A model generated the notes under the pieces. That model was not told the origin of the DNA. It worked only from the letters and a program-made list of their open reading frames with translations, and did no database searches. Source: Peteryoungia aggregata LMG 23059 (GTDB taxonomy: Bacteria > Pseudomonadota > Alphaproteobacteria > Rhizobiales > Rhizobiaceae). From it: a stretch of 64,000 nt of DNA. Below are positions 37,075 through 47,539 of the stretch, one piece after another. Both the position numbers and the translations under genes were made by a program. Where the stretch lies: the NCBI RefSeq assembly GCF_030814435.1, contig NZ_JAUSUW010000007.1, forward strand, positions 186,001-250,000, read 5' to 3'. Every line of letters begins with the position of its first letter. The first letter of the stretch is position 1.

Positions 37075-37953
37075 ATGTCCCCCAGAGATTTCGCCGCCTA
37101 CACCTATCTGTCTTTGGCATGGGGGCTCTCGTTCCTCCTGCTTCTGCACGTGGTCGATGCCTTCGGCTGGATCGGAGCGGTCACGTTCCGCTGCTTTATT
37201 GCCGGCGCCCTGCTCTATGCCATTGCCCGGTTGATGCGGCGACGGCTGGATTTTTCGGCGGGCTGGCTTCCCTTCACGATCGTTGGCGCTACGACGGTGG
37301 CGGGGCAGCTTGTCGGCCTTTCCTATGCGACGCCGCTGATCGGCACGGCCATGGCCGCGATCTTCGTGGCCTCCATCCCCCTCTTCTCCATGGTCATTGC
37401 CCAATTCTGGGGGCTGGAGCGCATTACGCCGGCGCGCGTGCTCGGGCTTGCTCTGGGGACCGTCGGGATCATCATGCTGGTCGGTTTTCCGGCAGTGCCC
37501 GTGACCGGCACCTTCCTGTTCGGCTGTGCCGCCATGGTCGGCTCGACCTTCTCAGCTGCCTTCGGCAGCAATTATGCCAGCCGGTATCTCTCCGGCACCG
37601 GTCCTTGGGAGGTCACGACCGGTTCGTTCATCGCCGGCGGGATCCTGACCCTGCCGCTTCTTTGGTTCGTGCCGGTGCCCGGAACGCCTGTTGCCCTGGA
37701 CTATCTCCATCTCGTCGCGCTTGCGGCCCTGATGAGCGCGCTGACCTATGTGCTTTATTTCGGCCTGGTCAAAAGCATCGGCGCGACGGCTGCCATCAGC
37801 GTCGAATTCGTCGTGACCGTTGTCGCCGTACTGATCGGAGCGCTCGTTCTCGACGAGCCGCTGACGCTGTTGCAGCTCTGTGGCGGCGTAGTGATCATCA
37901 TCGGTTGCGCGCTGGTGCTCGGACTTTTCCGATTGCCGCGCGCAACGACCTGA
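37075..37953 (+). CDS. EamA-family drug/metabolite transporter
   Basis: 292 residues with ten predicted membrane segments forming two EamA repeats (about 8-135 and 150-285). FIGATTVAGQLVGLSYATPLIGTAMAAIFVASIPLFSMVIA-like residues mark the first repeat; VEFVVTVVAVLIGALVLDEPL marks the second. The family exports metabolites or amino acids; the substrate is unknown. Its stop abuts the stop of the convergent GGDEF gene with no spacer. Confidence 0.88.
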   Translation: MSPRDFAAYTYLSLAWGLSFLLLLHVVDAFGWIGAVTFRCFIAGALLYAIARLMRRRLDFSAGWLPFTIVGATTVAGQLVGLSYATPLIGTAMAAIFVASIPLFSMVIAQFWGLERITPARVLGLALGTVGIIMLVGFPAVPVTGTFLFGCAAMVGSTFSAAFGSNYASRYLSGTGPWEVTTGSFIAGGILTLPLLWFVPVPGTPVALDYLHLVALAALMSALTYVLYFGLVKSIGATAAISVEFVVTVVAVLIGALVLDEPLTLLQLCGGVVIIIGCALVLGLFRLPRATT

Positions 37954-39192
37954 TCACTTGCCTCTGCGGCGCAGCGGAGACACCGCGCGGCGCGGCTCAC
38001 CGACAGCGCGGGCCAGCGTTTCGGCCGTCTCTTCCAGCAGGGTCGCGGGTTCGCAGAGACGGACGCAATTGCGCCCGTCCGCCTTGGCCCGGTAAAGAGC
38101 GGCGTCGGCGCGGGCGAGAAGGGTATCGAGATCCACCCCCCGGGCGCTCGCCTCGCTGACACCGATGCTGACGGTGATCTGCAGCGGTGCCGGGCCGGAA
38201 ACGACCATTTCCGCCACGGCATGGCGGAGATTTTCGGCGACGGCGACCGCCTTCTGCGCACTGATGCGCGGCATCAAACAGGCGAATTCCTCACCGCCAA
38301 GGCGAGCGAAGAGCCAGCCTTTGGGCATGCGCTGCTCGATCGTGCGCGAGAAGGCAAGCAGGGCCTGGTCGCCCGCGGCATGACCATGGGTATCGTTGAC
38401 GACCTTGAAATGGTCGATGTCCAGGAGAAGCAGGCTCGTCTCGCCATCCCTATCGAGAGCCGCCTTGGCTTCAGCCACGAAGGTGCGTCGATTGGCAAGA
38501 TTGGTCAGAGGATCGCGTTCGGAGGCGAGGCGGTAACGCAGCTCGTCCCGTTCTTTCGCCAGCATCAGCAGAGCGACGAGCGTCAGCACGATCATCACCG
38601 AATTGGCGAGAACGACATAGGCAAACCAAGGTGCCGTCGTACCATCCGGCGCATAGGCCGGCGCCACGAAGAGGGAGAGCGGCGCAGGCGAAAGCCAGAC
38701 GACACCCCGAATGATGTTGGCAAAGGCTGCAATGGAACGCGACGGCAGAGGCTCCGGTCGCATCTTTTTGAAGATCTCGCGCGCGGTCAGGAGGCAATAG
38801 CCTGCCACCAGCAGACCCAGCACGCTGGTGCGCACCTCCATCGACTGATGAACGATGGGAATAAACCACAGGACTGTCCAGATAATCAGTCCGATAGACG
38901 CCTTGAAGACCGAAAGCCGCCCACCTTCAAAGACCACCACCGCCTGCCAATAGAAGCCCACGGCAAGCACGCCGAGCCCCAGGCCCAGCCCCGAGGACAC
39001 GACCAGGGGCAGCGTGTCCCGCGCGGAGTGGAGCAACATGGCGGCACATGCGGCTAGGCCTGCGACAACAAGGATCGGCAGGATGCGGCTGCCCCGGATG
39101 CGCAACCACATGTAAATGGTGACCACCGTCGACACAAAGGTAATCAGGGCATGGACAACCATGATGGTGGGCAAATGCAGGGTTTGGTCCAT
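37954..39192 (-). CDS. Membrane-bound diguanylate cyclase (GGDEF)
   Basis: 412 residues. Six membrane segments occupy about residues 8-205, a sensor region of unknown ligand. The GGDEF domain (about 230-390) has DPLTNLANRR, DIDHFKVVNDTHGHAAGD and the active-site RLGGEEF. The position of the inhibitory RxxD site before GGEEF holds other residues, so product inhibition is not expected. It would synthesise cyclic di-GMP. A short C-terminal tail is Arg-rich. Its stop abuts the EamA stop. Confidence 0.88.
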   Translation of the reverse strand: MDQTLHLPTIMVVHALITFVSTVVTIYMWLRIRGSRILPILVVAGLAACAAMLLHSARDTLPLVVSSGLGLGLGVLAVGFYWQAVVVFEGGRLSVFKASIGLIIWTVLWFIPIVHQSMEVRTSVLGLLVAGYCLLTAREIFKKMRPEPLPSRSIAAFANIIRGVVWLSPAPLSLFVAPAYAPDGTTAPWFAYVVLANSVMIVLTLVALLMLAKERDELRYRLASERDPLTNLANRRTFVAEAKAALDRDGETSLLLLDIDHFKVVNDTHGHAAGDQALLAFSRTIEQRMPKGWLFARLGGEEFACLMPRISAQKAVAVAENLRHAVAEMVVSGPAPLQITVSIGVSEASARGVDLDTLLARADAALYRAKADGRNCVRLCEPATLLEETAETLARAVGEPRRAVSPLRRRGK

Positions 39193-39330
39193 TGCCGAAG
39201 ATCATCTCCGAGGGCGGGGGATTGCCTCACTAGAATTGGGGAAGTTATCTTGAAAAAGACTTAAGGTTGCTGGCGACTATCCACAGCCTTAGCCACAGTG
39301 ACGGTTCGTTTCGGGACGCAGCAAGCGCCC

Positions 39331-39359
39331 TTGACCAAAATCGCGACGCGCGCCATAAC
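39331..39359 (+). promoter_or_regulatory. Predicted promoter for cysS and its leader ORF
   Basis: TTGACC (39331-39336) and CATAAC (39354-39359) are 17 bases apart, close to the rhizobial housekeeping consensus. A start 7-8 bases downstream would be at or next to 39367, the A of the leader ATG. The rest of 39193-39330 shows nothing else clear. Confidence 0.4.
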
Positions 39360-39366
39360 AACGCCC

Positions 39367-39411
39367 ATGAAAACGAGCCTCTGCATCATTTGCGGGACCA
39401 TTATTCGCTAG
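39367..39411 (+). CDS. Candidate cysteine-codon leader peptide upstream of cysS
   Basis: A 14-codon ORF reads MKTSLCIICGTIIR and ends in TAG. It has TGC codons at positions 6 and 9, striking upstream of cysteinyl-tRNA synthetase. There is no Shine-Dalgarno sequence, but the predicted transcription start coincides with its ATG, so it would be leaderless. The S. meliloti trpL leader peptide is also 14 residues and leaderless. The stop codon lies in a small stem (GCTAGCG with CGCTGGC, 39407-39423). Expression is not shown; this is a hypothesis from architecture. Confidence 0.4.
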   Translation: MKTSLCIICGTIIR

Positions 39412-39449
39412 CGCTTCGCTGGCCTGGCCGTTTTCGTCTCCTGCATAGC

Positions 39450-39497
39450 CCCAGATGACAAACGACCCGGTCCAGCCGGGTACATTCGTTCTGGGAG
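39450..39497 (+). promoter_or_regulatory. Hairpin that could mask the cysS ribosome-binding site
   Basis: Three consecutive helices stack with one-sided bulges: 39450-39454 with 39491-39495, 39461-39465 with 39486-39490, and 39466-39470 with 39476-39480, 15 pairs in all. The outer helix includes most of the GGGAG site of cysS (39493-39497). GGACC inside the leader ORF (39395-39399) can instead pair with GGTCC (39469-39473), opening the hairpin. There is no T run, so translational control is likelier than termination. Confidence 0.4.
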
Positions 39498-39503
39498 ACT
39501 GAC

Positions 39504-40988
39504 ATGGCCGGCGGCCTCAAGCTTTACAACACGCTCACACGCGACAAGGTCGATTTCGAACCGATCGACCCCGACAACGTGCGCCTGTATGTCTGCGGCC
39601 CGACCGTCTATGACTTCGCCCATATCGGCAATGCGCGGCCCGTGATCGTCTTCGACGTGCTCTACCGGCTGCTCCGGCATGTTTACGGTGCGGACAAGGT
39701 CACCTATGTCCGCAACATCACCGACGTGGACGACAAGATCAACGCCCGCGCGCTGCGCGATTTCGGCGGGCAGATCGCCGATGGTTCGATGAGCCTCAAC
39801 GAGGCCATCCGCGCCGTGACCGGGCCGACCGAGAGCCAGTTCCATGCGGATGCGGCATCGCTCGGCTGCCTCAAGCCGACCCACGAGCCGCGCGCGACCG
39901 ACAATATTGCGCAGATGATCACGATCATCCAGCGGCTGCTCGATATGGGCCATGCCTATGTCGCAACCGGCTCTGAAGGGCACGAGGTGCTGTTTTCGAC
40001 CGCCTCCATGGCCGATTACGGCATGCTGTCGAAGCGCAAGCTGGAAGACCAGCAGGCGGGCGCCCGCGTCGCTGTCGAAAGCCACAAGATGAACCCGGCC
40101 GATTTCGTGCTGTGGAAGCAGTCGGCCGATACCGAACCCGGCTGGCCGGCGCATTTCAGCTTCGAAGGCAAGGCACACCCAATCTATGGCCGTCCCGGCT
40201 GGCATATCGAATGCTCGGCCATGTCCGACCGCTATCTCTGGGAAGAAATCAAGGACCGGCTGTCGCCCAAGGCGAAAGCCAAGCCGCACCAGTTCGACAT
40301 CCATGGCGGTGGCCTCGACCTGATCTTCCCGCACCACGAAAACGAGATCGCCCAGTCCTGCTGCGCCTTCGACAACGACCTGATGGCATCAGTCTGGATG
40401 CATAACGGCTTCCTGCAGGTCGAAGGCCGCAAGATGTCGAAGTCGGAGGGCAATTTCGTCACGATCAACGAGTTGTTGGCGACAGAGACATTCGGCGGGC
40501 GGAAATGGCCGGGCGAAGTGCTGCGGCTTGCCATGCTGATGACGCATTACCGCGAGCCGATTGATTTTTCGGTGAAACGGCTGGAGGAAGCGGAACGTCT
40601 TTTGGCCAAGTGGCCTGCAGGTGATGCCGGCGAAACGGCACCGGATGCATCCATTCTTGAAGCCCTCTCCGACGACCTGAACACGGTTGCGGCCATCCAG
40701 GCGGTTCATGCACTCGCCCAGGCAGCGAATGCGGATCCGTCAAAGCTGTCGTTGTTCGTCGCCTCGGCTGCCCTTCTCGGTGTGGCTCCGAAGAAGGCAG
40801 AAGTCAGCGACGACCTCTCCGCCGCCGTCCAGGCGCTGGTCGATCTCAGGCTCGAAATGCTGAAGGCGAAAAACTTCGCCGAGGCCGACCGCATCCGCGA
40901 CGAGCTTGGCGAAAAGGGCATCCAGCTCAAGGACGGCAAGGACAAGGAGAGTGGAGAACGGGTGACGACCTGGGAGGTCAAGCGGTAG
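39504..40988 (+). CDS. cysS: Cysteinyl-tRNA synthetase
   Basis: 494 residues, somewhat longer than the 461 of E. coli. Class I motifs are complete: zinc ligand Cys31 in [14 protein letters not shown] at about 40-43, the central [13 protein letters not shown] zinc-site segment and KMSKSEGN near 310-317. The C-terminal anticodon-binding domain ends with an [14 protein letters not shown] helix. Extra length lies around residues 95-140 ([22 protein letters not shown]). A GGGAG site lies 6 bases before the ATG. Confidence 0.95.
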   Translation: MAGGLKLYNTLTRDKVDFEPIDPDNVRLYVCGPTVYDFAHIGNARPVIVFDVLYRLLRHVYGADKVTYVRNITDVDDKINARALRDFGGQIADGSMSLNEAIRAVTGPTESQFHADAASLGCLKPTHEPRATDNIAQMITIIQRLLDMGHAYVATGSEGHEVLFSTASMADYGMLSKRKLEDQQAGARVAVESHKMNPADFVLWKQSADTEPGWPAHFSFEGKAHPIYGRPGWHIECSAMSDRYLWEEIKDRLSPKAKAKPHQFDIHGGGLDLIFPHHENEIAQSCCAFDNDLMASVWMHNGFLQVEGRKMSKSEGNFVTINELLATETFGGRKWPGEVLRLAMLMTHYREPIDFSVKRLEEAERLLAKWPAGDAGETAPDASILEALSDDLNTVAAIQAVHALAQAANADPSKLSLFVASAALLGVAPKKAEVSDDLSAAVQALVDLRLEMLKAKNFAEADRIRDELGEKGIQLKDGKDKESGERVTTWEVKR

Positions 40989-41003
40989 GATGGTTTCGGC
41001 TGC

Positions 41004-41223
41004 GGTGCGGTTTACCCCCCTCTGTCACTTCGTGACATCTCCCTCACAAGGGGGGAGAGTGGGGACGCATGCGCCGCGGCACACGACCAGAGCCACACAG
41101 CTGCGCGAACACAGATCTTGCTCGATCCTCCTGCGGCTTACCGCTGGTTCCGAGGTCGGCGGGGTCCCGCTCTCCCCCCCAGTGGGGGAGATGTCCGGCA
41201 GGACAGAGGGGGGTAACCGCACC
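41004..41223. repeat. Large imperfect palindrome between cysS and the GFA genes
   Basis: The left arm (41004-41058) and right arm (41170-41223) are inverted copies of one element. Each reads CCCCCCTCTGTC, then a small TGTCAC/GTGACA-type hairpin, then CATCTCCC and a GGGGGAGAG end. The outer bases GGTGCGGTT/AACCGCACC also pair. The 110-base centre is unrelated. It is a dispersed palindromic repeat of the kind common in Rhizobiales intergenic DNA. No ORF within it is credible. Confidence 0.8.
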
Positions 41224-41246
41224 CACCATCCGAGGAGGCCATCCCC

Positions 41247-41729
41247 ATGACCTCCGCCCTTACCCTGTCCGGCGGCTGCCAGTGTGGCGCAGTACGCTTT
41301 CGGATGCACGGCCAACCAAAAGACGTTTCCGTCTGTCATTGCCGCATGTGCCAGAAGGCCTTCGGGGCCTATTATGCGCCGCTTGTTGCCGTCGGCGATG
41401 CTGAGGTCAGCTGGACCAGGGGGCAGCCAAAGCATTTCGCCTCGTCGAACTTCGTGAAACGCGGCTTTTGCGGCGATTGCGGCACGCCGCTGACCTATGA
41501 GGCACCCGACGGGCTATCGCTGGCGGCAGGTGCCTTCGATGATCCGTCGCAGCTGCCGCCGACGGTGCAGTTCGGGGTCGAGTGCAAGCTCGCCTTCGTC
41601 GACGCCATCCCTGCCCTGCCGGAATGCGCGACGCTGGATGATCTCGAGGATGCGCCCTTCCTCACCGACGTCGTGTCCTACCAGCATCCGGACCGGGACA
41701 CGGATCAATGGCCGGAGGCGAAGTCGTGA
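41247..41729 (+). CDS. GFA-family zinc protein, copy 1
   Basis: 160 residues. The glutathione-dependent formaldehyde-activating enzyme (GFA/CENP-V) fold is marked by seven Cys zinc ligands: GGCQCGAVRF (about 10-19), VCHCRMCQKAFG (about 28-40) and FCGDCGTPL (about 75-83). It ends with the YQHPDRDTDQWP motif shared by the next two genes. Family members bind structural and catalytic zinc; most have unknown substrates, and a real role in formaldehyde chemistry is not implied. First of three paralogues. Confidence 0.9.
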   Translation: MTSALTLSGGCQCGAVRFRMHGQPKDVSVCHCRMCQKAFGAYYAPLVAVGDAEVSWTRGQPKHFASSNFVKRGFCGDCGTPLTYEAPDGLSLAAGAFDDPSQLPPTVQFGVECKLAFVDAIPALPECATLDDLEDAPFLTDVVSYQHPDRDTDQWPEAKS

Positions 41730-41845
41730 CGCAGCCGAACCCGAATATGAAGATGCCGAAATGGCTGCTTTACGGGCTGATCGCCAAGGGCGTTCTGGTC
41801 GCAGCAGTGATCATCGGCGTCACGGTCTACATGACGATGCAATGA
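41726..41845 (+). CDS. Small single-span membrane protein between GFA genes
   Basis: 39 residues from a GTG that overlaps the stop of GFA copy 1 by four bases (GTGA). A short polar N-terminus with two MKMP-like Met/Lys residues precedes one membrane helix (about 14-36, starting WLLYGLIAKG and ending TVYMTMQ). The coupled start, coding-like codon use and position 10 bases before copy 2 support translation. Function unknown. Confidence 0.6.
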   Translation: MTQPNPNMKMPKWLLYGLIAKGVLVAAVIIGVTVYMTMQ

Positions 41846-41855
41846 GGACGTCGAG

Positions 41856-42319
41856 ATGAGTGAAATCGAAAGCGGTGGCTGCCAGTGCGGTGCTGTCAGG
41901 TTCCAGGCGTCGAAGCTGGGGCGGCCGTCGATCTGCCATTGCCGCATGTGCCAGAAGCAGTTCGGCTCCTTCTTCGGCGCCTTCGTCACCGCAGACCAGG
42001 CGCATCTGACCTGGACGCGCGGGCAGCCGATGCTCTATCGCTCCTCGGCCAAGGTGAAGCGCGGCTTCTGCGCCAAATGCGGGACGCCACTCTCCTATCA
42101 CCATCCTGATGGTGTGGAACTTGCCATCGGCGCCTTCGACCATCCGGAACGCTTCGAGCCGCAGGTTCAGGTGAACCATCACCAACGGCTGCCCTGGATC
42201 GATCATCTCTTCGAGAAGCCCGCCTTTACCAGCCCCGCGATGGAGGAGTTCTTCGCCTCGGTCGAGAGCTTCCAACACCCGGACCACGACACGGCCCAGT
42301 GGCCGCCGGAGGATGAACA

Positions 42320-42323
<4 letters not shown>
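41856..42323 (+). CDS. GFA-family zinc protein, copy 2
   Basis: 155 residues with the same zinc-site pattern as copy 1: GGCQCGAVRF, ICHCRMCQKQFG and FCAKCGTPLSYHH. The stretches TWTRGQP and VKRGFC are shared with copy 1, so the two are close paralogues. It ends FQHPDHDTAQWPPEDEQ. It has GAGG about 8 bases before the ATG, and its stop overlaps the start of copy 3 by four bases. Confidence 0.9.
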
Positions 42324-43769
<1,446 letters not shown>

Positions 43770-43789
43770 ATCATGGTCGCGCTCGCAGT

Positions 43790-44083
43790 TTCCCCCCTCT
43801 GGATCCTGAGCCTGTCGAAGGGCGGCCATCTCCCCCTCAAGGGGGGAGATCGGATTGTGGAAGCGGCGCGGCTTCACCCTCCCCTTGAGGGGGAGGGTCG
43901 GAGCGAAGCTCCGGGGTGGGGTGACCGTGGGGAGCTCATTCCTGGTCTGACGCGTCGAACTCGCGGGGCGGGTCACCCCCACCCGCCGCTCCGCGGCGAC
44001 CTCCCCCCTCAAGGGGGAGGTGGAGACGGCCACCACTCTCCCCCCTTGTGGGGGAGATGTCACGCAGTGACAGAGGGGGGTAA
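43790..44083. repeat. Nested palindromic repeats between pip and cimA
   Basis: This 294-base block is a series of inverted copies. CCCCCCTCTGGATCCTGAGC leads a unit with CTCCCCCTCAAGGGGGGAG. Two larger units (about 43875-43925 and 43971-44023) are inverse copies of each other around a non-repeat centre. The final unit (44034-44083) ends in CACGCAGTGACAGAGGGGGG, the inverse of the arm at 41011-41062. No ORF within it is credible; it accounts for the gap 43770-44119. Confidence 0.8.
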
Positions 44084-44119
44084 TTCCCCAGCAGCGAAAG
44101 TTTTCGTAAGGATTGCAGC

Positions 44120-45736
44120 ATGACACGCGAAAAGATCACCCTGTTCGATACGACGCTCCGCGATGGCCAGCAGACGCCGGGGATTGATTTTTCCGTCGAG
44201 GACAAGATCGCGATCGCGACCATGCTGGACGAGTTCGGCTTGGACTTCATCGAGGGCGGCTATCCGGGTGCAAACCCGACGGACACGACGTTCTTTTCCA
44301 GGAAGCGCACGCAAAAGGCCGGCTTCGTCGCATTCGGCATGACCAAGCGTGCCGGCATCTCCGCCTCCAATGATCCGGGTCTCAGCCAGCTCATCCAGTC
44401 GAAGGCGGATGCCGTCTGTCTGGTGGCGAAGAGCTGGGACTATCATGTGAAGGTTGCGCTCGGCTGCACCAACGAGGAAAACCTCGAGAGCATCCGCGAC
44501 AGCGTCAAGGCCGTGGTCGAAGCGGGCAAGCTTTCCATGGTCGACTGTGAACACTTCTTCGATGGCTACAAGGCCAATCCGGACTATGCCATCGCCTGCG
44601 CCAAAGAGGCCTATCAGGCTGGCGCCCGCTGGGTGGTGCTTTGCGACACCAATGGCGGCACGCAGCCGCCGGAAATCCGCGACATCGTCTCAGCCGTGAT
44701 TGCCTCCGGCATCCCCGGTGCCTCGCTCGGCATCCACGCGCATAACGACACCGGCCAGGCGGTCGCCAATTCGCTGGCTGCGGTCGAAGCCGGCGTGCGG
44801 CAGATCCAGGGCACGCTGAACGGCATCGGCGAACGCTGCGGCAATGCCGATCTCGTCACCATCATCCCGACGCTCTGTCTGAAGGAGACGTATTCCTCGC
44901 GCTTCGAGACCGCGATCGACCGGGAGAAGCTGGTTGGCCTTACCCGCCTGTCGCGCGCCTTCGACGAGCTGCTCAACCGCTCACCCAATCACCAGAGCCC
45001 TTATGTTGGCGGCTCGGCCTTTGCCACCAAGGCCGGCATCCATGCCTCGGCGCTGCTCAAGGACCCGAAGACCTACGAGCATGTCGAGCCGGAAAGCGTT
45101 GGCAATTTCCGCAAGGTCATGGTGTCGGACCAGGGCGGCAAGGCAAACTTCCTCAACGAGTTGAAGCGTCGCGGCATCACGGTTGCCAAGGACGATCCGA
45201 AGCTCGACACGCTGATCTCGGTCGTCAAGGAGCGCGAGGCCTCGGGTTATGCCTATGAGGGCGCGGATGCCAGCTTCGAGCTTCTGGCGCTGAAGACGCT
45301 CGGCACAGTGCCGGATTTCTTCGCCGTCGAGAGTTTCCGCGTGATGGTCGAGCGCCGCTTCGACAGCCATGGCCGGCTGAAGACCGTGTCGGAGGCCGTG
45401 GTCCGGGTCATCGTCGATGGCGAGACGGTCATGTCGGTTGCGGAAGGCGATGGTCCCGTCAATGCGCTCGACATCGCGCTGCGCAAGGATCTCGGCAAGT
45501 ATCAGTCCGAAATCCTCGACCTGGAACTGGCAGACTACAAGGTGCGTATCCTCAACGGCGGCACAGAAGCCGTGACCCGCGTCTTGATCGAATCCACCGA
45601 TGCGACCGGTGCCCGCTGGTGGACGGTCGGCGTTTCGGAAAACATCATCGACGCCTCCTTCCAGGCCCTGATGGACAGTATCGTCTACAAGCTGATGAAA
45701 AACCGGGAACTGGCGGGGCAGATCGCCGCGGAGTAG
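44120..45736 (+). CDS. cimA: (R)-citramalate synthase
   Basis: 538 residues. It condenses pyruvate and acetyl-CoA to citramalate, a threonine-independent entry to isoleucine synthesis. The TIM-barrel opens with DTTLRDGQQTPGIDFSVEDK. HAHNDTGQAVANSLAAVEAG carries the metal His and Asp, and the C-terminal regulatory LeuA dimer domain covers about 400-520. Features match the TIGR00977 type (CimA) rather than LeuA; the substrate is inferred. AAGGA precedes the ATG by 8 bases. Confidence 0.9.
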   Translation: MTREKITLFDTTLRDGQQTPGIDFSVEDKIAIATMLDEFGLDFIEGGYPGANPTDTTFFSRKRTQKAGFVAFGMTKRAGISASNDPGLSQLIQSKADAVCLVAKSWDYHVKVALGCTNEENLESIRDSVKAVVEAGKLSMVDCEHFFDGYKANPDYAIACAKEAYQAGARWVVLCDTNGGTQPPEIRDIVSAVIASGIPGASLGIHAHNDTGQAVANSLAAVEAGVRQIQGTLNGIGERCGNADLVTIIPTLCLKETYSSRFETAIDREKLVGLTRLSRAFDELLNRSPNHQSPYVGGSAFATKAGIHASALLKDPKTYEHVEPESVGNFRKVMVSDQGGKANFLNELKRRGITVAKDDPKLDTLISVVKEREASGYAYEGADASFELLALKTLGTVPDFFAVESFRVMVERRFDSHGRLKTVSEAVVRVIVDGETVMSVAEGDGPVNALDIALRKDLGKYQSEILDLELADYKVRILNGGTEAVTRVLIESTDATGARWWTVGVSENIIDASFQALMDSIVYKLMKNRELAGQIAAE

Positions 45737-45852
45737 ATCGATCGCACACCATTGATCGGCCGGCGTGAACGATCCTTCACGCAAATGAATTGGCGCCGGC
45801 AACCCTGCAGGCGTACTTCCGTTTCCAAGCATAACAAAAGTCAGGAAACACC

Positions 45853-46749
45853 ATGGCCGACGTCTCCGCACCCGCCGAGAACAGGGACAGCCTGAACGGC
45901 TTTCTCTTTGCGCTCTCCGCCTATCTCTTGTGGGGCTTCCTGCCGCTCTACATGAAGGCGCTCGCGCATATCTCGCCGGCGGAAGTGATCGCACATCGCA
46001 TCCTCTGGTCGATCCCGGTCGCGGGATTGCTGCTGATCATCCTGAAGCGCACCGATGACCTGAAGAAAGCAATCCGAAACCCGAAGATGCTCGGCATGGC
46101 GGCGGTGACGGCGACGCTGATCAGCGTCAACTGGGGCATCTATGTCTGGGCGATCGGTGCCGGCCATGCGCTCGACACGGCGCTTGGCTATTTCATCAAT
46201 CCGCTGTTTTCGATCCTGCTCGGCGCCGTGATCCTCAAGGAAAAGCTGAAGAAGACGCAAATTGCGGCGCTGTCGTTGGTCGTTCTCGCCGTCGTCATCC
46301 TGACCGTCGAAGCGGGCCGCCTGCCGATCGTCGCGCTGGCACTCACCTTCTCCTGGGGTTTTTACGCCTTTTTTCGCAAGACGCTGCCGATCGGGCCGAA
46401 CCAGGGTTTTCTGCTGGAAGTTCTTCTGCTCTCGCCGATTGCACTCGCCTATCTCGTCTATCTGAATCTGCAGGGTGGCGGCCACTTCATGATGGGCAAT
46501 GCAACCGATACGTTGATGCTCGCCTCGGCAGGCCTCGTCACGGCCATCCCGCTGATCCTCTATGCCAACGGCGCCAAGCTGCTCCGGTTGTCTACGATCG
46601 GGATCATGCAATACATCGCGCCGTCGATGATCTTCATCACCGCCGTCTTCGTCTTCCACGAGCCCTTCAGCACAGCCAAGGCCGTCGCCTTTCCGCTGAT
46701 CTGGGCGGCGCTGGTGATCTATACGCTGCCGATGCTTCGGCAGCGCTGA
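45853..46749 (+). CDS. rarD: RarD-family EamA transporter
   Basis: 298 residues, ten membrane segments in two EamA repeats. The family signature is the N-terminal SLNGFLFALSAYLLWGFLPLYMK and AHRILWSIPVAG, then NWGIYVWAIGAGHALDTALGYFINPL. Such proteins are linked to chloramphenicol resistance by name only; the natural substrate is unknown. Its stop lies 10 bases before the convergent LOG-family gene. Confidence 0.9.
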   Translation: MADVSAPAENRDSLNGFLFALSAYLLWGFLPLYMKALAHISPAEVIAHRILWSIPVAGLLLIILKRTDDLKKAIRNPKMLGMAAVTATLISVNWGIYVWAIGAGHALDTALGYFINPLFSILLGAVILKEKLKKTQIAALSLVVLAVVILTVEAGRLPIVALALTFSWGFYAFFRKTLPIGPNQGFLLEVLLLSPIALAYLVYLNLQGGGHFMMGNATDTLMLASAGLVTAIPLILYANGAKLLRLSTIGIMQYIAPSMIFITAVFVFHEPFSTAKAVAFPLIWAALVIYTLPMLRQR

Positions 46750-46759
46750 TCTCTTCGTC

Positions 46760-47380
46760 TCAAAGCTTTGAAATGGTTGCCGGGTCGCCTTCGGGCGCTC
46801 CGGTCTCGGCCCAGCGGCTTTTGATGGCCGGCACGATATCCTCGATCCGATCGATGACCAGCGGGCGTACGAGGTGGGCCGTGTGGATGAAGCCGGAGGC
46901 CGACATGTGGTCGATCAGCTCCAGCATCGGCTTCCAGAAGTCATTCACATTGGCAAAGACCATCGGCTTGGCATGACGACCAAGTTGGCCCCAGGTCATG
47001 ATCTCGACGATCTCTTCCAGGGTCCCGATACCGCCGGGCAAGGTCACGAAGGCGTCCGAGCGCTCGAACATCGCGTGTTTGCGCTCGTGCATGTCCTTGG
47101 TGATCATCAGCTCGTTCAACTGGCCGAGCGAATGGCGCGTCGCTTCCATGTCGACGAGGAATTCGGGTATGATGCCGGTGACATGTCCGCCGGCGGAAAG
47201 CACGCCCGCGGCCACCGCCCCCATGACACCCTTGGTGCCGCCGCCATACACGAGGCGCAGGTTGTTTTCTGCCAGGGCGCGACCGAAATTTCGGCCAGCT
47301 TCCATGAAGGCGGGATCGCGTCCTGGCTGGGAGCCGCAATAGACGCAGACGGATCGAATCGGGGATTTTTCTTCGCTCAT
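46760..47380 (-). CDS. LOG-family protein (cytokinin-type nucleoside monophosphate phosphoribohydrolase)
   Basis: 206 residues from ATG 47380 (MSEEKSPIRSVCVYCGSQ); the frame is open to 47446, but that segment overlaps the divergent promoter. The LOG motif PGGIGTLEEIVEIMTW is intact, together with an Arg/Glu-containing MITKDMHERKHAMFERSDAF segment. The family releases adenine-type bases from nucleoside 5'-monophosphates and was formerly misannotated as lysine decarboxylase. It is divergent from the LysM gene. Confidence 0.9.
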   Translation of the reverse strand: MSEEKSPIRSVCVYCGSQPGRDPAFMEAGRNFGRALAENNLRLVYGGGTKGVMGAVAAGVLSAGGHVTGIIPEFLVDMEATRHSLGQLNELMITKDMHERKHAMFERSDAFVTLPGGIGTLEEIVEIMTWGQLGRHAKPMVFANVNDFWKPMLELIDHMSASGFIHTAHLVRPLVIDRIEDIVPAIKSRWAETGAPEGDPATISKL

Positions 47381-47467
47381 ACTGGGCAAAAAACAGGCTG
47401 CGCCTACGAAGGTCAACAAAATTGGCTGAAAACCTCTGCCGAGCAAGGCGTAATGGCGTCACTGCGC

Positions 47468-47496
47468 TTGTCGAAACAAACGGTTAAGGCTAGCAA
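47468..47496 (+). promoter_or_regulatory. Possible promoter of the LysM gene
   Basis: TTGTCG (47468-47473) and TAGCAA (47491-47496) have a 17-base spacer. It lies 44 bases upstream of the ATG, in the gap shared with the divergent LOG gene. Confidence 0.35.
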
Positions 47497-47539
47497 TTCC
47501 AAGGGATATTGGCGGCTGTTCCGCCGGGAGACTTGAGAC

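Noticed and set aside
36957-38159. Plus-strand ORF of about 400 codons over the EamA gene
   Set aside because: Frame-shifted shadow rich in Arg/His/Cys; the EamA frame encodes ten membrane segments.
39193-39503. T-box or tRNA-like element before cysS
   Set aside because: No T-box consensus or cloverleaf; a short Cys-codon ORF and hairpin explain the region better.
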